Of a stretch of 64,000 bases of DNA, positions 31,178 to 42,310 are shown one piece after another. Each line of letters starts with the position of its first letter. The stretch's first letter is position 1. A model generated the notes under the pieces. That model was not told the origin of the DNA and did not search any database. It saw only the letters and a program-made list of their open reading frames with translations. Both the position numbers and the translations under genes were made by a program. Origin of the DNA: Trichobilharzia regenti (lineage: Eukaryota > Platyhelminthes > Trematoda > Strigeidida > Schistosomatidae); assembly GCA_944472135.2 (NCBI GenBank), contig OX235264.1, positions 90,220,319 to 90,284,318 of the forward strand, written 5' to 3'.

Positions 31178-31189
31178 CATCTATCATAT

Positions 31190-31700
31190 TGTTATTCCCA
31201 TAAGTATTCAGTGGAATATAAGACTTCAACGGCTTATCGCTATTTCATCCCGTTCTCTGAAGTCCCTTCAAGCTGTCCCACAAGTTATCTTCTCCATATC
31301 CCCCTCGAACTGATGCCCAACTCGGCTTCAACTTGAGAGCTTAGTGGTGGTGTGATATGTGATATCATTCACCGGTGTCTTCAGCATGTGTCTGATCCAT
31401 CTCTATTTCCCTCGGTATATTTGTTGGGTGATAGTTTCTTGGTTTGGTCCTTGCACTGACAGAGTTCCGTGTTACTTATCCTTAGTGGCCGACTACCTGA
31501 TCTTCACTGTGAAGCTGGTGAAGGCAGGTGTTGTTGAATGTCTACAGTGGCCTGTTGGAAATACTTCTGTGACACGTTCTCCAAAGAACTGCGCGATAAC
31601 AGATAATTTTCAAAGCGATTTCAGAGTGATGAAGGTCTGTCTTGCTCTTTCTATCCTGACTGGCTTTCTTCACATCTTTATGCATGTCGATTTTTCTCTG
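31190..31700 (-). pseudogene. RTE-B 3' fragment
   Basis: The minus strand has the GTGGAATATAAGACTTC end, a decayed KWRW.. region and the connection segment. The start adjoins the Merlin duplication. Frameshifted throughout. Confidence 0.5.
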
Positions 31701-31794
31701 TATTTAACCGCCTATGATTCTTTTCCAACTAAATCTTATTTCAATATATTTCAATAGCTTGCTGGATTGATACTTCCGGCTACTAAGAATATAG

Positions 31795-32815
31795 AATCTC
31801 TTTAGATATGATGGAGAAGATTTGTAGTTCAGGTGGATGATTTCGATGTAGTTGTGTTCTCTGAGCTAGCTGGATGGTTTATTTGCGAAGCTTTCACCGC
31901 CCTACTAGGCAACATCTTCTGCACATACTCCAATTTGTTAAAGTGGGCTCTTAGATGTCCTCACGAGTTTATTAATCATCTCTCCAGGTGACCAGCTTGA
32001 ACGTGACTGGTTGCTTTTGTGTGTTTTCACACCTTCTAGGCTACTTGTATTGGAACTGATTGTTTCCTTGGCTTGAACTTTCACCCTTCATATCGGTTGG
32101 CAAATTTGCTCTTTCTCGGTGTGTCTATTGATTGACGATTCACTGGAATACCAGGCACCCTTCTAAAAATTTCCTAGCATTCTTGCTGTTTCTCCTGTGT
32201 GATATTCGAATGTTGTCCCAGTCGAATTGATGTCCGTGGTGGTCCGTATGTAGTGATATGAAGGAGTGGATATCATGTCTATTGACGGCTAGCTTCTGAT
32301 CGTGGATACGAAGACGAAGGTAACGTCCACTTTGGCCAATGTAGTATTTTTCTCAGTCGTAACAATTTATTTTGTAGATGATGTTGGCCTTACTGCCTTT
32401 CGTTGTTGAGTCTTTTGGTTGACAAAGAGCCAGCTGAGTGAAGTGATTTTGTTGGTTTGTGTAAGACGTCAATTCCTAAAGGTGTTTGAAGAATCTTCCA
32501 GTGATTTCTGAGATATCCTTTATATATTGTAGGGCGATTTTCTTTGTGTTATCCTTTGATTTAATAGGTTGACTTGGGAGTATATGTCTTTTGATGAAAT
32601 TCCGTGGTTATCCATTCTTTTGGGAAACGTCTATGAGACATCTTTTTTCAATTTTCCTTAGTTTCGGAGTACTGCGATAAATGCTGGCTGGGCCTCTTGA
32701 ATATTGTTTGTATACAATTCCTTTGAAGTATGAGCTGGAGATGTTGCCTAGTAGGGCAATGAAAGCTTTGCAAATAAACCATCCAGCTCAGGCAAGACAA
32801 CTACATCAAAAGTAG
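31795..32815 (-). mobile_element. PLE-B1 with inverted end segment
   Basis: On the minus strand it holds the PLE linker and GIY-YIG (IYKINCYD, stop, EKYYIGQSGRYLRLRIHD, about 32280-32400). At its right end (32730-32812) lies an inverted copy of its own 3' end. 31965-32602 is base-for-base identical, inverted, to PLE-B2 35415-36052, whereas beyond 32602 similarity falls to about 80% by eye. RT is missing. Confidence 0.7.
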
Positions 32816-32849
32816 AATTTCTTTACCTGGGGATATCTTATTGTTCTTA

Positions 32850-33025
32850 TTCTCTTACGTTCCGATTGGAACATAGTGCCTCAGGTTGGATCTTCGAAGT
32901 TTCAATAGCAGTGGTTTCATTTTTATATGGTGGGTTAACCAGCCTCGCACCTAACCTTTTTTGTTCCGAATCGTCTTACTACCGGCTCAACTGGGGATTA
33001 GAAGTTCGCCGACCGGGGAACCTAT
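32850..33025 (-). mobile_element. SINE-R fragment
   Basis: Reversed RTE-B-like tail (GTTCCGATTGGAACATAGTGCC), then a body matching 20640-20740, and a head remnant at CGCCGACCGGGGAACC. It directly abuts the truncated RTE-A copy, so RTE-A may have inserted into it. Confidence 0.5.
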
Positions 33026-33027
33026 TA

Positions 33028-34130
33028 GGGTTGCCATCGATAACATTTTGGAGTCAGCTCTGAATGATGTGCGTGAAGGTGGTGGAGATCTGCTACCTGG
33101 AGATAGACTTTTCGACCTCGAGTATGCAGACGATATCGTTTTACTGTGCGACAGCATGCAGGCTGCCCAAATCGCACTTAATCAGTTGGCGATCAGTATC
33201 TGTAAGTATAGTATGTACTTTGCGCCGTCTAAGTGCAAAGTACTGTTACAAGATTGGCAGGAGCCTGTACCTGCACTCACTGTTGCGTGTGAACCGCTTG
33301 AAGTTGTTGATAAGTTTGTGTATCTGGGTAGTTGTGTGAGTGCTGGCGGACTGGTGACGGATGAGATTTCCAACTGTATAATGAAGGCTAGGTTGGCATA
33401 CATCAACTTCAGCCGCCTCTGGCGCCGTCGTGACGTTAGCCTGGCTGTCAAAGGTCGGGTACACAATGCTTCGGTGCGGGCTGTCTTGCTCTACGCCTGC
33501 TAAACCTGGCCTCTCTAAGCTGAGGATGTGCTGTGGCTCTGCGTGATCGATCATCGCTGTCTCCGCAGGATTGCTTGCGTTCGATGGCATCATCACATGA
33601 GTAATTCTGAGGTTCGGCGGCGTGTGTTTGAACAAAGTGGAGATCACCATTCACTGAGCGTCGTCATCTGGAAACACCGTCTCCAGTGGCTTGGACATGT
33701 GCTCCGAATGTCATCCCAGAGGCTTCCGTACAGGTCTCTGTTCGCTAGCCATGACGTCCATGACGTGGCGTCGTGAGATGAAGGATGTTTGTGCTAGATT
33801 AGCATCGGTTGGTGTGTCACGACTCCCTGGTTGGGGTCCGCGAGATAGCTCGAATCGATGGCTCGAAACGTTATCGGATATGATCGAGAATCGTAATCAA
33901 TGGCGAACGTGTTGCAATTTCCTTCTTTCTTCCTTTCCTGATGATAGTTAACGAATATTGTTTGAACTTGTTGAGTATGACTGTTTTCCTTCCAGATGAA
34001 GTACTTTATCCGTTCTTTACTTATATTTTTTACTTTTGATCCATGTTATTTTATTATTATTGTGTGTCGCATCTTTCTTGGTGCCATATTGTACCAAGTT
34101 CTTTGTGCGTTTAAATAAATAAACAAATAA
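33028..34130 (+). pseudogene. RTE-A copy 2, 5'-truncated
   Basis: Starts within RT at IDNILESALNDVREGG (equals RTE-A 13349) and keeps LEYADDIVLL. It meets a stop at 33501 (YAC, TAA), then runs on with frameshifts and a 30-bp-class deletion near 33752 to RLPGWGPRDSSNRWL. The tail is an A-rich (TAAA)n at about 34113-34130. Highly similar to 10996-14495. Confidence 0.8.
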
Positions 34131-34324
34131 ATTAGCGTGGTTGGCGTGTATTCTCCAGCTGAACCACTGACGCTAGGTGTCTTTATTTTTTACAACTTTT
34201 TGTATCAAACTCGTGGATTTATCCATATCCATATATTATCAAGGTAATGATAGCCACCTTTTTTAAAAATCAAATCATGTATTAATTAATCTGCTTTGCG
34301 CATTGTTATGCTTTTCTCTCTTAG

Positions 34325-34597
34325 ACGAATAATGAACACACTAATCACACTACATTGTCTCCATTACAATTGAAAGCACAATTGAAAGAAAGTGAAGATG
34401 AACTAAGACAATATAAAATCCGATATACTGAAGCATTGAAAAGTATTGAAGACTTGAAGAGTTCATCAAATGATTTAACTGTACAATTATCATCACTTAC
34501 AACTGAGAATGTACGTTATAAACAGGATTGTGATCGGGCTAGAGCTGATTTAGAATTGGCTGAAGAAAATCGTCTACAAGCTGAACAACTTGTCAAG
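34325..34597 (+). CDS. MYO18A-like: myosin-18-like exon 8 (coiled-coil tail)
   Basis: The 273-nt exon (91 codons, phase 0 at both ends) lies between TTTTCTCTCTTAG and GTAAAA. The protein turns into heptad-rich coiled coil, for example LKAQLKESEDELRQYKIRY and ADLELAEENRLQAEQLVK. This is the start of the tail rod within the window. The exon is flanked by PLE-B1 and PLE-B2, which lie in opposite orientation in the two introns and share a 638-bp identical tract. Confidence 0.85.
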
Positions 34598-34639
34598 GTA
34601 AAATAAACCCTGTGTACATATACATAATATACAGATAAC

Positions 34640-36182
34640 TTAGATATGATAGAGAAGATTTTTTTTAGCTCAGGTGGATGATTTTGATGTGGTTGTGTTC
34701 TCTGAGCTGGATAGTCAATTATCATTAGTCATCATGAGAAATAATGGTATCCTTCGACGTCACAGCATTATATACATCGATCGGACAAAAACTAGCAAAA
34801 GAAACCATGGATCAATTATTTAGCAACGACGAACACCTTTCACAACAATCAAAAGTGCAGCACACAAGCTGGATAGAATGCATAAACCTATACCTAACAG
34901 TGTGCTTCCAATTCAACGGCCAAATGTATGAACAAGTCAAAGGAACACCTATAGGATCACCAATATCAGGTTTGATTGCAGAAGCAGTGATGCAAATGCT
35001 CAAAAGGATAATTCTACCAAAGATCAAACCCAAGATTTGGATTCGTTACGTAGACGACACATTTGTAATAATCAAAAGAAACGAGTTAGATAAATCTCAC
35101 AACTTAATAAACAACGTCTTCAACGACATCGAATTCACAAGAGAAGAGGAATCGGAGAACAAAATCCCTTTTTTGGACAAAATACCATTTTTAGTCAAGT
35201 GAACAACCACAGGGGAATTAGAAACTCAAGTTTATAGGAAATCAACTCACACAGACCAAATCCTGAATTACAACAGCAACAACCCAATAACACACAAAAG
35301 GAATTGCATACAAACACTATTCAAGAGAGCAAGGACTCATTGCAGCACTCCCACCTTAAGGAAAATTGAAGAAAAGTATCTCATGGACGTCTTCCAAAAG
35401 AATGGATATCCACAGAATTTCATCAAAAGACATATACTCCCAAGTCAACCTATTAAATCAAAGGATAACACAAAGAAAATCGCCCTACAATATATAAAGG
35501 ATATCTCAGAAATCACTGGAAGATTCTTCAAACACCTTTAGGAATTGACGTCTTACACAAACCAACAAAATCACTTCACTCAGCTGGCTCTTTGTCAACC
35601 AAAAGACTCAACAACGAAAGGCAGTAAGGCCAACATCATCTACAAAATAAATTGTTACGACTGAGAAAAATACTACATTGGCCAAAGTGGACGTTACCTT
35701 CGTCTTCGTATCCACGATCAGAAGCTAGCCGTCAATAGACATGATATCCACTCCTTCATATCACTACATACGGACCACCACGGACATCAATTCGACTGGG
35801 ACAACATTCGAATATCACACAGGAGAAACAGCAAGAATGCTAGGAAATTTTTAGAAGGGTGCCTGGTATTCCAGTGAATCGTCAATCAATAGACACACCG
35901 AGAAAGAGCAAATTTGCCAACCGATATGAAGGGTGAAAGTTCAAGCCAAGGAAACAATCAGTTCCAATACAAGTAGCCTAGAAGGTGTGAAAACACACAA
36001 AAGCAACCAGTCACGTTCAAGCTGGTCACCTGGAGAGATGATTAATAAACTCTTGAGGAAGTCTAAGAGCTCACTTCAAGAAATTGGAGTATGTGCAGAA
36101 GATGTTGCCTAGTAGGGCGGTGAAAGCTTCGCAAATAAACCATCCAGCTAGCTCAGAGAACACAACTACATCAAAATACAGA
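34640..36182 (+). mobile_element. PLE-B2 Penelope-like element, best-preserved copy
   Basis: The left end 34640-34725 is an inverted copy of its 3' end (36090-36182). The ORF at 34744-35200 holds Penelope RT: SFDVTALYTSI, GTPIGSPISGLIAEAVM and the catalytic YVDDTFVII box. Frame shifts at about 35200, then KSTHTDQILNYNSNNP, a linker, GIY-YIG (YIGQSGRYLRLRIHD near 35682) with an in-frame stop before EKYYIG. The 5' part of RT is missing. Stops show it is defective. Confidence 0.75.
34744..35202 (+). pseudogene. PLE-B2 reverse transcriptase, partial
   Basis: 152 open codons covering the RT palm. SFDVTALYTS is the first Asp box, then YEQVKGTPIGSPISG, and IRYVDDTFVIIKRN carries the catalytic Asp pair. 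It ends with a duplicated IPFLDKIPFLVK and a stop. The fingers region and the original start are absent. Confidence 0.75.
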
Positions 36183-36274
36183 TGACTGTGTATCAATCTG
36201 TTTCGCTTTTATATTTGAAGTATTAATTCGTATTATATTGCATAAATATGCAATATATACATGCGGAATATTTG

Positions 36275-36345
36275 CGTGTTGGTTTGCAGGGATTCGATTG
36301 GTTACAGGTCTGACCATGAGTGGACATCATTTGCAATTTTAATAG
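36275..36345 (-). mobile_element. SINE end fragment
   Basis: TTGGTTTGCAGGGATTCGAT and GGTTACAGGTCTGACCATG match the terminal part of Sm-alpha-like SINEs. 36346-36690 shows nothing else recognisable. Confidence 0.4.
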
Positions 36346-36689
36346 ACCACTAGATTTTTTCCCAGTAGCTGAATGGTCTGCAAGTTCGCTTTGTGGATGA
36401 TATACGACAAAAAGTGATGAAGTCTACAACCGTCAGATAGGGACGCATTTGCTATCGAGACACTCAGATGATCAGGATATTCAACGAAGTTGATTTCATC
36501 TGAAAGCGGTAAGTCATGTTAGAGGAAGAAAGGAAAAAGAAAAAGAAAGAAGACAGAAAAACACCCTGAGGTACTCCAGCTACAGTAAGCAAGGTAGAGG
36601 GAGATTTACCGTTATATATACAGTATACTGCACTCTGTTACAGAAATAAGATTGCCAACAGTTTGTTAACAGCCTAGGACTGGGTTTTT

Positions 36690-37425
36690 GTCATTATTAT
36701 TATTTCCTTTAGTTCCTAGAGGAACATAGGGCTTCAGCCGCGCGTCTCCATTTACTTTGGTTTTCTGGTAGATTTTTCACCTGGCTTCAAGTCTGCCCAC
36801 ATGCTTTCATCTCCTCTTCACATGATCTCTTCCAAGTCACCCTTGCACTGACGACCAACTCGCCGCTTCCCTTTCGGGTTCCACTCGAGCGACGGCTTGT
36901 CTAGTGATATCACTTGATGGTTTTCTCAGCGTATGGCCGATCCACCTCCATTTCGTCCTGCTTATTTGCTGGACAGTCAATTCCTGGTTGGTTCGCTGAT
37001 TGCCAGAGATCCCTGTTGCTGATTTTTTGTGGCTGGCCACCTGATCTTGAGTATTGAACGAAGACAGCTGTTAATGAAGGTGTGTAGTTTGTTTGAGGTA
37101 CTCTTTATGACACGGTGCCAAGTCTCTGATCCGTATAGCAGCACTGACTTCACACTGGAGTTGAAAATCCGGGTCTCATTTTAGATGTTGAGTGCTTAAG
37201 AGTAATAAAAGCTTGTCTTGCTTTTCCGATTCTTGCTTTGATAACCTCCTCAGTTCCATCGCCTGTAGTTGAAACGATGCTTCCGAGGTAGGTAGGTAAA
37301 GGAGGTTGTTTCTTTCAGGTTCCTCCCATTTACGTTGGCTGATTGTTGTCTGTTGTAGTTGCTGTTGTTGTTGTTGTCCAGGAATCTTCATCACCTCTGT
37401 TTTCTATATGTTCACCTGAACTTCT
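36690..37425 (-). pseudogene. RTE-B 3' fragment
   Basis: Close to the 7614-8636 copy. On the minus strand: ISIN.KWEEPERNN remnant, KARIGKARQAFI-like, then [20 protein letters not shown] and [11 protein letters not shown]. Small indels break the frame. (AAT)n reversed tail near 36695. Confidence 0.65.
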
Positions 37426-37767
37426 GTCTTTTTTGTCATGGAAAGCCTATGTAACAGACAGCATTTGGGTATAGATTTGTGTAGTCAAGTAAAGTACATT
37501 GAACATATTTAACGTCTTTGTCTATGGAGGAGGCAGTATTATGATGTAAGACAGCAACAACAACAGCAGCAGCAGCGTCTAAAGTACTTCTGCGCTGTTT
37601 TTTTTTAAGCAAACAACAGTAAGAGGTTTCTTTCAGACAACCAGCAAGACAGCTATATGCTATCTATTTTAACCTTCTACGCTTGAAAAATATTTTACTA
37701 AATTATATTTTGTTGCTTTTTAGACTTTTATATTTTCTTTCTCTGTTCTCTTGTTTCCCATATGTAG

Positions 37768-38275
37768 GTGATCACTGCAAAGTTAGAGCTAGCAGAAAAA
37801 CGACATTTATTATTATTAGAATCTGTAAAGAAGACCCAAGAGAAAGACGATGGTGAACCATCATCAACAAAAGACTATGCACTATTATACCCGAATGCTC
37901 CAGAAGACCTATTAACCCTGGTGAATAAACTTCGATCGACTAATCATTCTTTAATGCTACAAATTACTGATTTGCAAAATGCACTAGATAATTTAAAAAA
38001 AGAGTTGGAATCTACTCATGCCAGTCAGTTGAAGGCGGAGAAAACAATTGAAAAGTTGCGGGCTGATTTAATTCGCGTACAAGATGAACATGAAACAGAT
38101 TATGAAGCGATGCGTAGTGCTAATCAAGTTAAACTACGACAACTGGAAGAAAAGTTAGAGAGTATACAACAAGAGAATGCTCGACTGAATAGAGAGAAAC
38201 ATCAGTTGGAGTTAGAAATATCAGTGCTTAATACAGAGTTAGCAAATGCCGCGACTTCTAATGATGATGATATCG
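37768..38275 (+). CDS. MYO18A-like: myosin-18-like exon 9 (coiled-coil tail)
   Basis: The 508-nt exon follows CATATGTAG and ends at GTACGT (38276). It is phase 0 to 1 and encodes about 169 residues. The coiled coil resumes with KLELAEKRHLLLLESVKK, has a short break near DYALLYPNAPEDL, then a long rod ending ISVLNTELANA and an acidic NDDDI. The break may be a skip or hinge. It is one of the best-supported exons. Confidence 0.88.
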
Positions 38276-38344
38276 GTACGTTCAGGCGATTTTTTTGTTT
38301 TACTTTAGTTTGATTTCACACCGTGTTTTTGAAACAAGTATGAA

Positions 38345-39045
38345 ATTTTCATCATGTGATATCGGTAGCCCAATTTTGCAGGCCGACTATTGATATCGAG
38401 TGTCTGTCTGTCTGTCTGTTTTAGACATAGAACTTTGCACCGATGTGCACCAGTTCAAGTCGCCACACTCTCTCATTGTAGAACACAAAGCAAGAGAAGA
38501 AAGTAGAAGAAATACATAATAGGGACAGTAAACAGAGGTGTGAGACAAAGGAATAGTAATAACGAAGAACAATAGAGTTTCATTGGAAATCATAAGTCAC
38601 AAGGAGTGGATGCACCTGCGCCAGCCATTGAGAACGATTTTGAGCCACATCACCAATTGTTTCCAGCCATTATTTGGTTTTAACCATCCTGAGGACCCCC
38701 AACCAGACAGAAGTCTACACCTTCCTAAGTGGCTTAAACTAACTGTTGTAGATTTTATTGACTGGTAGCATGTTTCGGTTTGACCGCCGCCAGCTCTCTC
38801 TTTTCCAGCCTGACCCTATGTCAGCTAACATTGCCTGTCGATGAATACGACCGGTGACTAGGCTGCTGAGGCTGGCTGATGGTACTTCCCAAATAATTGA
38901 AGCGATCAACGGGCTCTACCACTTCACTCCTTATTTCTAAACTAGGAGTCAGTGTAGTCCAGTCCTGTAATGTCATCTTACATTTGGCGGGAGCGTCTCG
39001 CATGCCAAACATTTTATCAACATCTACCTTCGCTGGCTCCACACT
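38345..39045 (-). pseudogene. RTE-C fragment with (AGAC)n tail
   Basis: Reversed tail (GTCTGTCTGTCTGT) at 38401, then LPGWGPR-like sequence and, at 38821-39042, CKMTLQDWTTLTPSLEIRSE with FNYLGSTI. Similar to 15470 and 51170. Frameshifted. Confidence 0.55.
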
Positions 39046-39335
39046 TAGGATCAGATGACTAGCCAGAAAGCATTAGCAACAAGAAACTCTGCACTGCAAC
39101 AAACTAATCAAGAACGTATTGCTCAACAATTATGTAGAAGAAAATTGAGGTGGATTGAATACACACCGTCGAGGATACCGTCGAATGACATCACTATCTC
39201 TAGGCCGTGGCTCGTGTAGAACCCGAGTGAGAGACGACGAGTTGGGCGTATTTCCGAATGCGACGTGAAGGAGATGAAAGCTGATGGGTAATCATGGGGC
39301 CAGCTAAAGAAGACTACAGCGGATAGGTAGCTAAC
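39045..39335 (+). pseudogene. RTE-B 3' fragment
   Basis: Decayed C-terminal RTE-B: ..NQERIAQQLCRRKLRWIEYT-like, then VEPE.ETTSWAYF remnants. It directly follows RTE-C. Followed by a (GT)n run near 39505. Confidence 0.45.
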
Positions 39336-39737
39336 CTCAAACTCAACTTTCCCACTTTACTAGGCTTACTACATACAGGCTTAGTAGTGAGGTTTAGAGG
39401 TACATCGACCAGGAGTCGAGCCTTGGACCACATGGTCACTGATCCATCATTATAGGATATTTCTGGTGAACTCATTCCCATACAAGCCAGAGAGTTGTAG
39501 ATCTGTGTGTGTGCGTGTGTGTGTGTGTGTGAATAGTTAGCAGCTGCCTATGCGATTTAGCAATTTTCTTTATTTAGTAATGATATTGATGCTACTTACC
39601 AATGTAAAACAGGCCATTATATCGTTGTCGTTTGAATACTTTTGCCTACAGAAATCATAACGACTTTGTGTTTTCTTTACCTTAGACAGACATATATTCA
39701 AGTTCTATTATGACTTCTTTTTCCCTTCATTATTTAG

Positions 39738-39862
39738 AACGTAAATTGTTAAAAGAATTGAAAATTATGAAAAATCTTCTCACTGAAAAAGATGTCATCA
39801 TTCTTCAGCTGACTTCTAATTCTGATGATTACAAAGAACAAATTAGAAAGTTACGTGATCGG
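39738..39862 (+). CDS. MYO18A-like: myosin-18-like exon 10 (coiled-coil tail)
   Basis: The 125-nt exon (phase 1 to 0) lies between TTCATTATTTAG and GTAAGC. It reads (E)RKLLKELKIMKNLLTEKDV and continues to EQIRKLRDR, with leucines at heptad spacing. Confidence 0.82.
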
Positions 39863-39989
39863 GTAAGCTTTTTCATGGATTTGAATCATTTCTGTGAAAT
39901 TCTGCAGCGGAGAATGCCTTGTTATGTAATTAGCAGTTGTCGTATTAGTGGTAATAGTAGTGGCGACGATTTTTGTTCGTAAGCGGCAC

Positions 39990-40510
39990 GCTTCTGTCGA
40001 TTGTATGATGATGATGGCACAGGACTGGCCTGAGCCGGATTTTGGTTTAAAGATAGGGCGAGTTGACCAGTTGACTGACGTATTTTGAGAATTTGCATCA
40101 GTCATAGTGGATTAACTGATTGCTGACGAAATCTGGGCATATATGAGAAGGGCTTATCGGGCATTTGACACCAATTTATCTTGTCTTTGGCGTAAATGTG
40201 ATGTTCAGCTTTCGTATGAACGATGCGTGTACTGTACAGTGGTTCACTCTGTCCTTCTTTATAGGTGTGGAAGATATGAAAAGACTAGCTGTATCTGACC
40301 AGAGATGTTTGGTTTCTTTCTCCCATGTTAAATGGTATAATATAGTGACTTTTATTGAGATTAGACATAGACCGCTAGATAGTGAGGGTAAGTGAATTTT
40401 TTAAGATGGCCAGGACACACGTCACTTATTCCGAATCATCTCCTTACGCGATGAGGAATATTTAACTAATGTAGGATTAAGTTATAAATTAGTTACAGAA
40501 AGAGAGTAGT
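39990..40510 (+). pseudogene. RTE-C fragment, highly decayed
   Basis: Reads VEDMKRLAVSDQRCLVSFSH and VKWYN.VTFIEIRHR, matching the RTE-A/C C-terminal block VRRLCVFDHRCLRRI..VRWHHRVSNSEVRRR. Many stops. Confidence 0.5.
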
Positions 40511-41003
40511 CGAATCAAAACCTGACATTAATGTCCATGAAGTATTTTGACAGTTTGTACGTACCAGTAGAAGTAGGGGGGCGGTGTAAACTGTCCACTA
40601 ATTGTCTGTGTGTGTGTGTGTGTGTGCTGTTTCAAACTGTGGTCATCTGTTCAATAGATGTACACAGACTTCTGTGTTGGGATCCACAACTATCCATTCT
40701 GTGGTTTACTGGTTTCGACCCTCCACTATTTTAACCAGTCGGTTTGAGTTTCGAAACCTCGATTCAGCAAGCTAGTCAGGAATCATTAGCATTCACAGAA
40801 TAATTGGTTGATGATTAGAGTGGTGTACAACTACTCATCTCAATCACAGTCAGTAGTATATGGTTTCATGCAAATAATTGTGTCTTTATGTATCTGGTTG
40901 ATAGTCTGGAATACCCGTTCTGTTTATCTGTCCCCATACTCTAATGCTAGATGGCAACTTGAGTAATACTCTACTTATTATTATTATTGTTTCCATTCAT
41001 TAG

Positions 41004-41117
41004 ATCGATGAATTAGATGAATCAAACGAGAAAACAAATCGTCAGAAACGTCGTCTACAAAGCGATCTGGAGGAGACTCAACAACAGTTGACAAGTGCAC
41101 TTCGTACTCAAAAACGG
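41004..41117 (+). CDS. MYO18A-like: myosin-18-like exon 11 (coiled-coil tail)
   Basis: The 114-nt exon (38 codons, phase 0 at both ends) lies between TTTCCATTCATTAG and GTATTT. It reads IDELDESNEKTNRQKRRLQ and continues SDLEETQQQLTSAL. Coiled coil and myosin-tail-like composition. The donor is weaker than in neighbouring exons. Confidence 0.82.
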
Positions 41118-41206
41118 GTATTTCATTAATTAGTATTTAATATAAGCCTAACTTATTACTCTTTTATTTTTTTAAAAATCTTTTATGGTGTCGTTATTTA
41201 ATTCTA

Positions 41207-41620
41207 ATTAGGTGAAAAATTAATCTGATGCTCGCTAGTGACTTGCTACAGGTTGGAGTTTCCTGAGTTCTAGTGAGAAGTCGTGACCAGTGAGGTCCAA
41301 TTAGATGTCACGTGTGTGGATGGATGTCCCACCAACGACAATGGTTGGGGTCGCGCTAAATCACGAATTGGTAGAAGTTAGAATTCACGAGCCATTGAAT
41401 CGGGTTCCAGTGGCTGAATGGTATACGAGCTTGCCTTGTAACCGGAAGGTCCTGGGTTCGAAACCCAGTGGGTGCGTACTGCCGATGATTCCCAAACTAG
41501 GATGAAACAGCAGCTGTCCAGTACTCCCTGGTTTTCAATGGTTCTCTAACTGATATCAATCCGTGATCAACTCGTAAAACATAACTAATCCTTACAAACC
41601 AAACTATAGAAAAATTAAAT
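41207..41620 (+). mobile_element. Sm-alpha-like SINE, long unit
   Basis: One of the longest units: an upstream module (CCTGAGTTCTAGTGAGAAGT, GGTCGCGCTAAATCACGAAT), head, GGGTTCGAAACCCAG, TGCCGATGATTCCC variant loop, GATGAAACAG, GTCCAGTACTCCC, and tail. About 410 bp. It suggests the full family unit is twice the short copies. Confidence 0.6.
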
Positions 41621-41907
41621 ATTTGCTGCTGCTTGAATTTATGAATTCTGTTCACAGGATTCTCAATGTCAACGTCTAGGTGGTGTTATTCGTTGGGTGG
41701 TGCAGACAGTTGACACTAGTATTGACCACTCTCTGGACATAATCAAGAGATCTAGGAATAATAATAGTACAATATCATATTGATCCTTTGTGTATATCAA
41801 TATGAAGCCACTAGGTTTAAGAAGAGGTTTTTCGCAAGGTGATTCATATACTACTGATTTATATATGAGTAGCTGGAAACCATTTGCTAAACAGATCAAA
41901 TGACTAT

Positions 41908-42310
41908 TATTATTCCCTTAGCCTCCGAGTGGAACGTAGGGCTTCGATAAGACATCTACATCCTGTTCTGTGCAATAGTCTTTATCTGACATGAAGACTA
42001 CTCGTAAGCTTTCATACCCTCCACACAAAACCTTTTCCATGTCACCTTAGGATTCCACTCAAGGGTGTGTAGTTAACGTGTGATGTCACTCAATGGGTCT
42101 GCTTAGTGCATGCCTGATGCATCTGTGTTTCCTCGTGCAGATTTGTTGGACAGTAGGTTCTTGAAAGTCTTATTGTCAGACTTTCTTATCACTGAGCCAT
42201 CTGATCTTCAGTACGAACCCAGAGAAGGCAGCTGTCGGTAAAAACCTTTTGATGACACGCACAATCTAGAATCACTGATTGACTTGAAATTAATGTTAGA
42301 AATCTGAATC
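41908..42310 (-). pseudogene. RTE-B 3' fragment
   Basis: Reversed end at CGAGTGGAACGTAGGGCTTC, followed by a decayed C-terminal region. It runs into PLE-B3 at about 42310. Confidence 0.45.
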
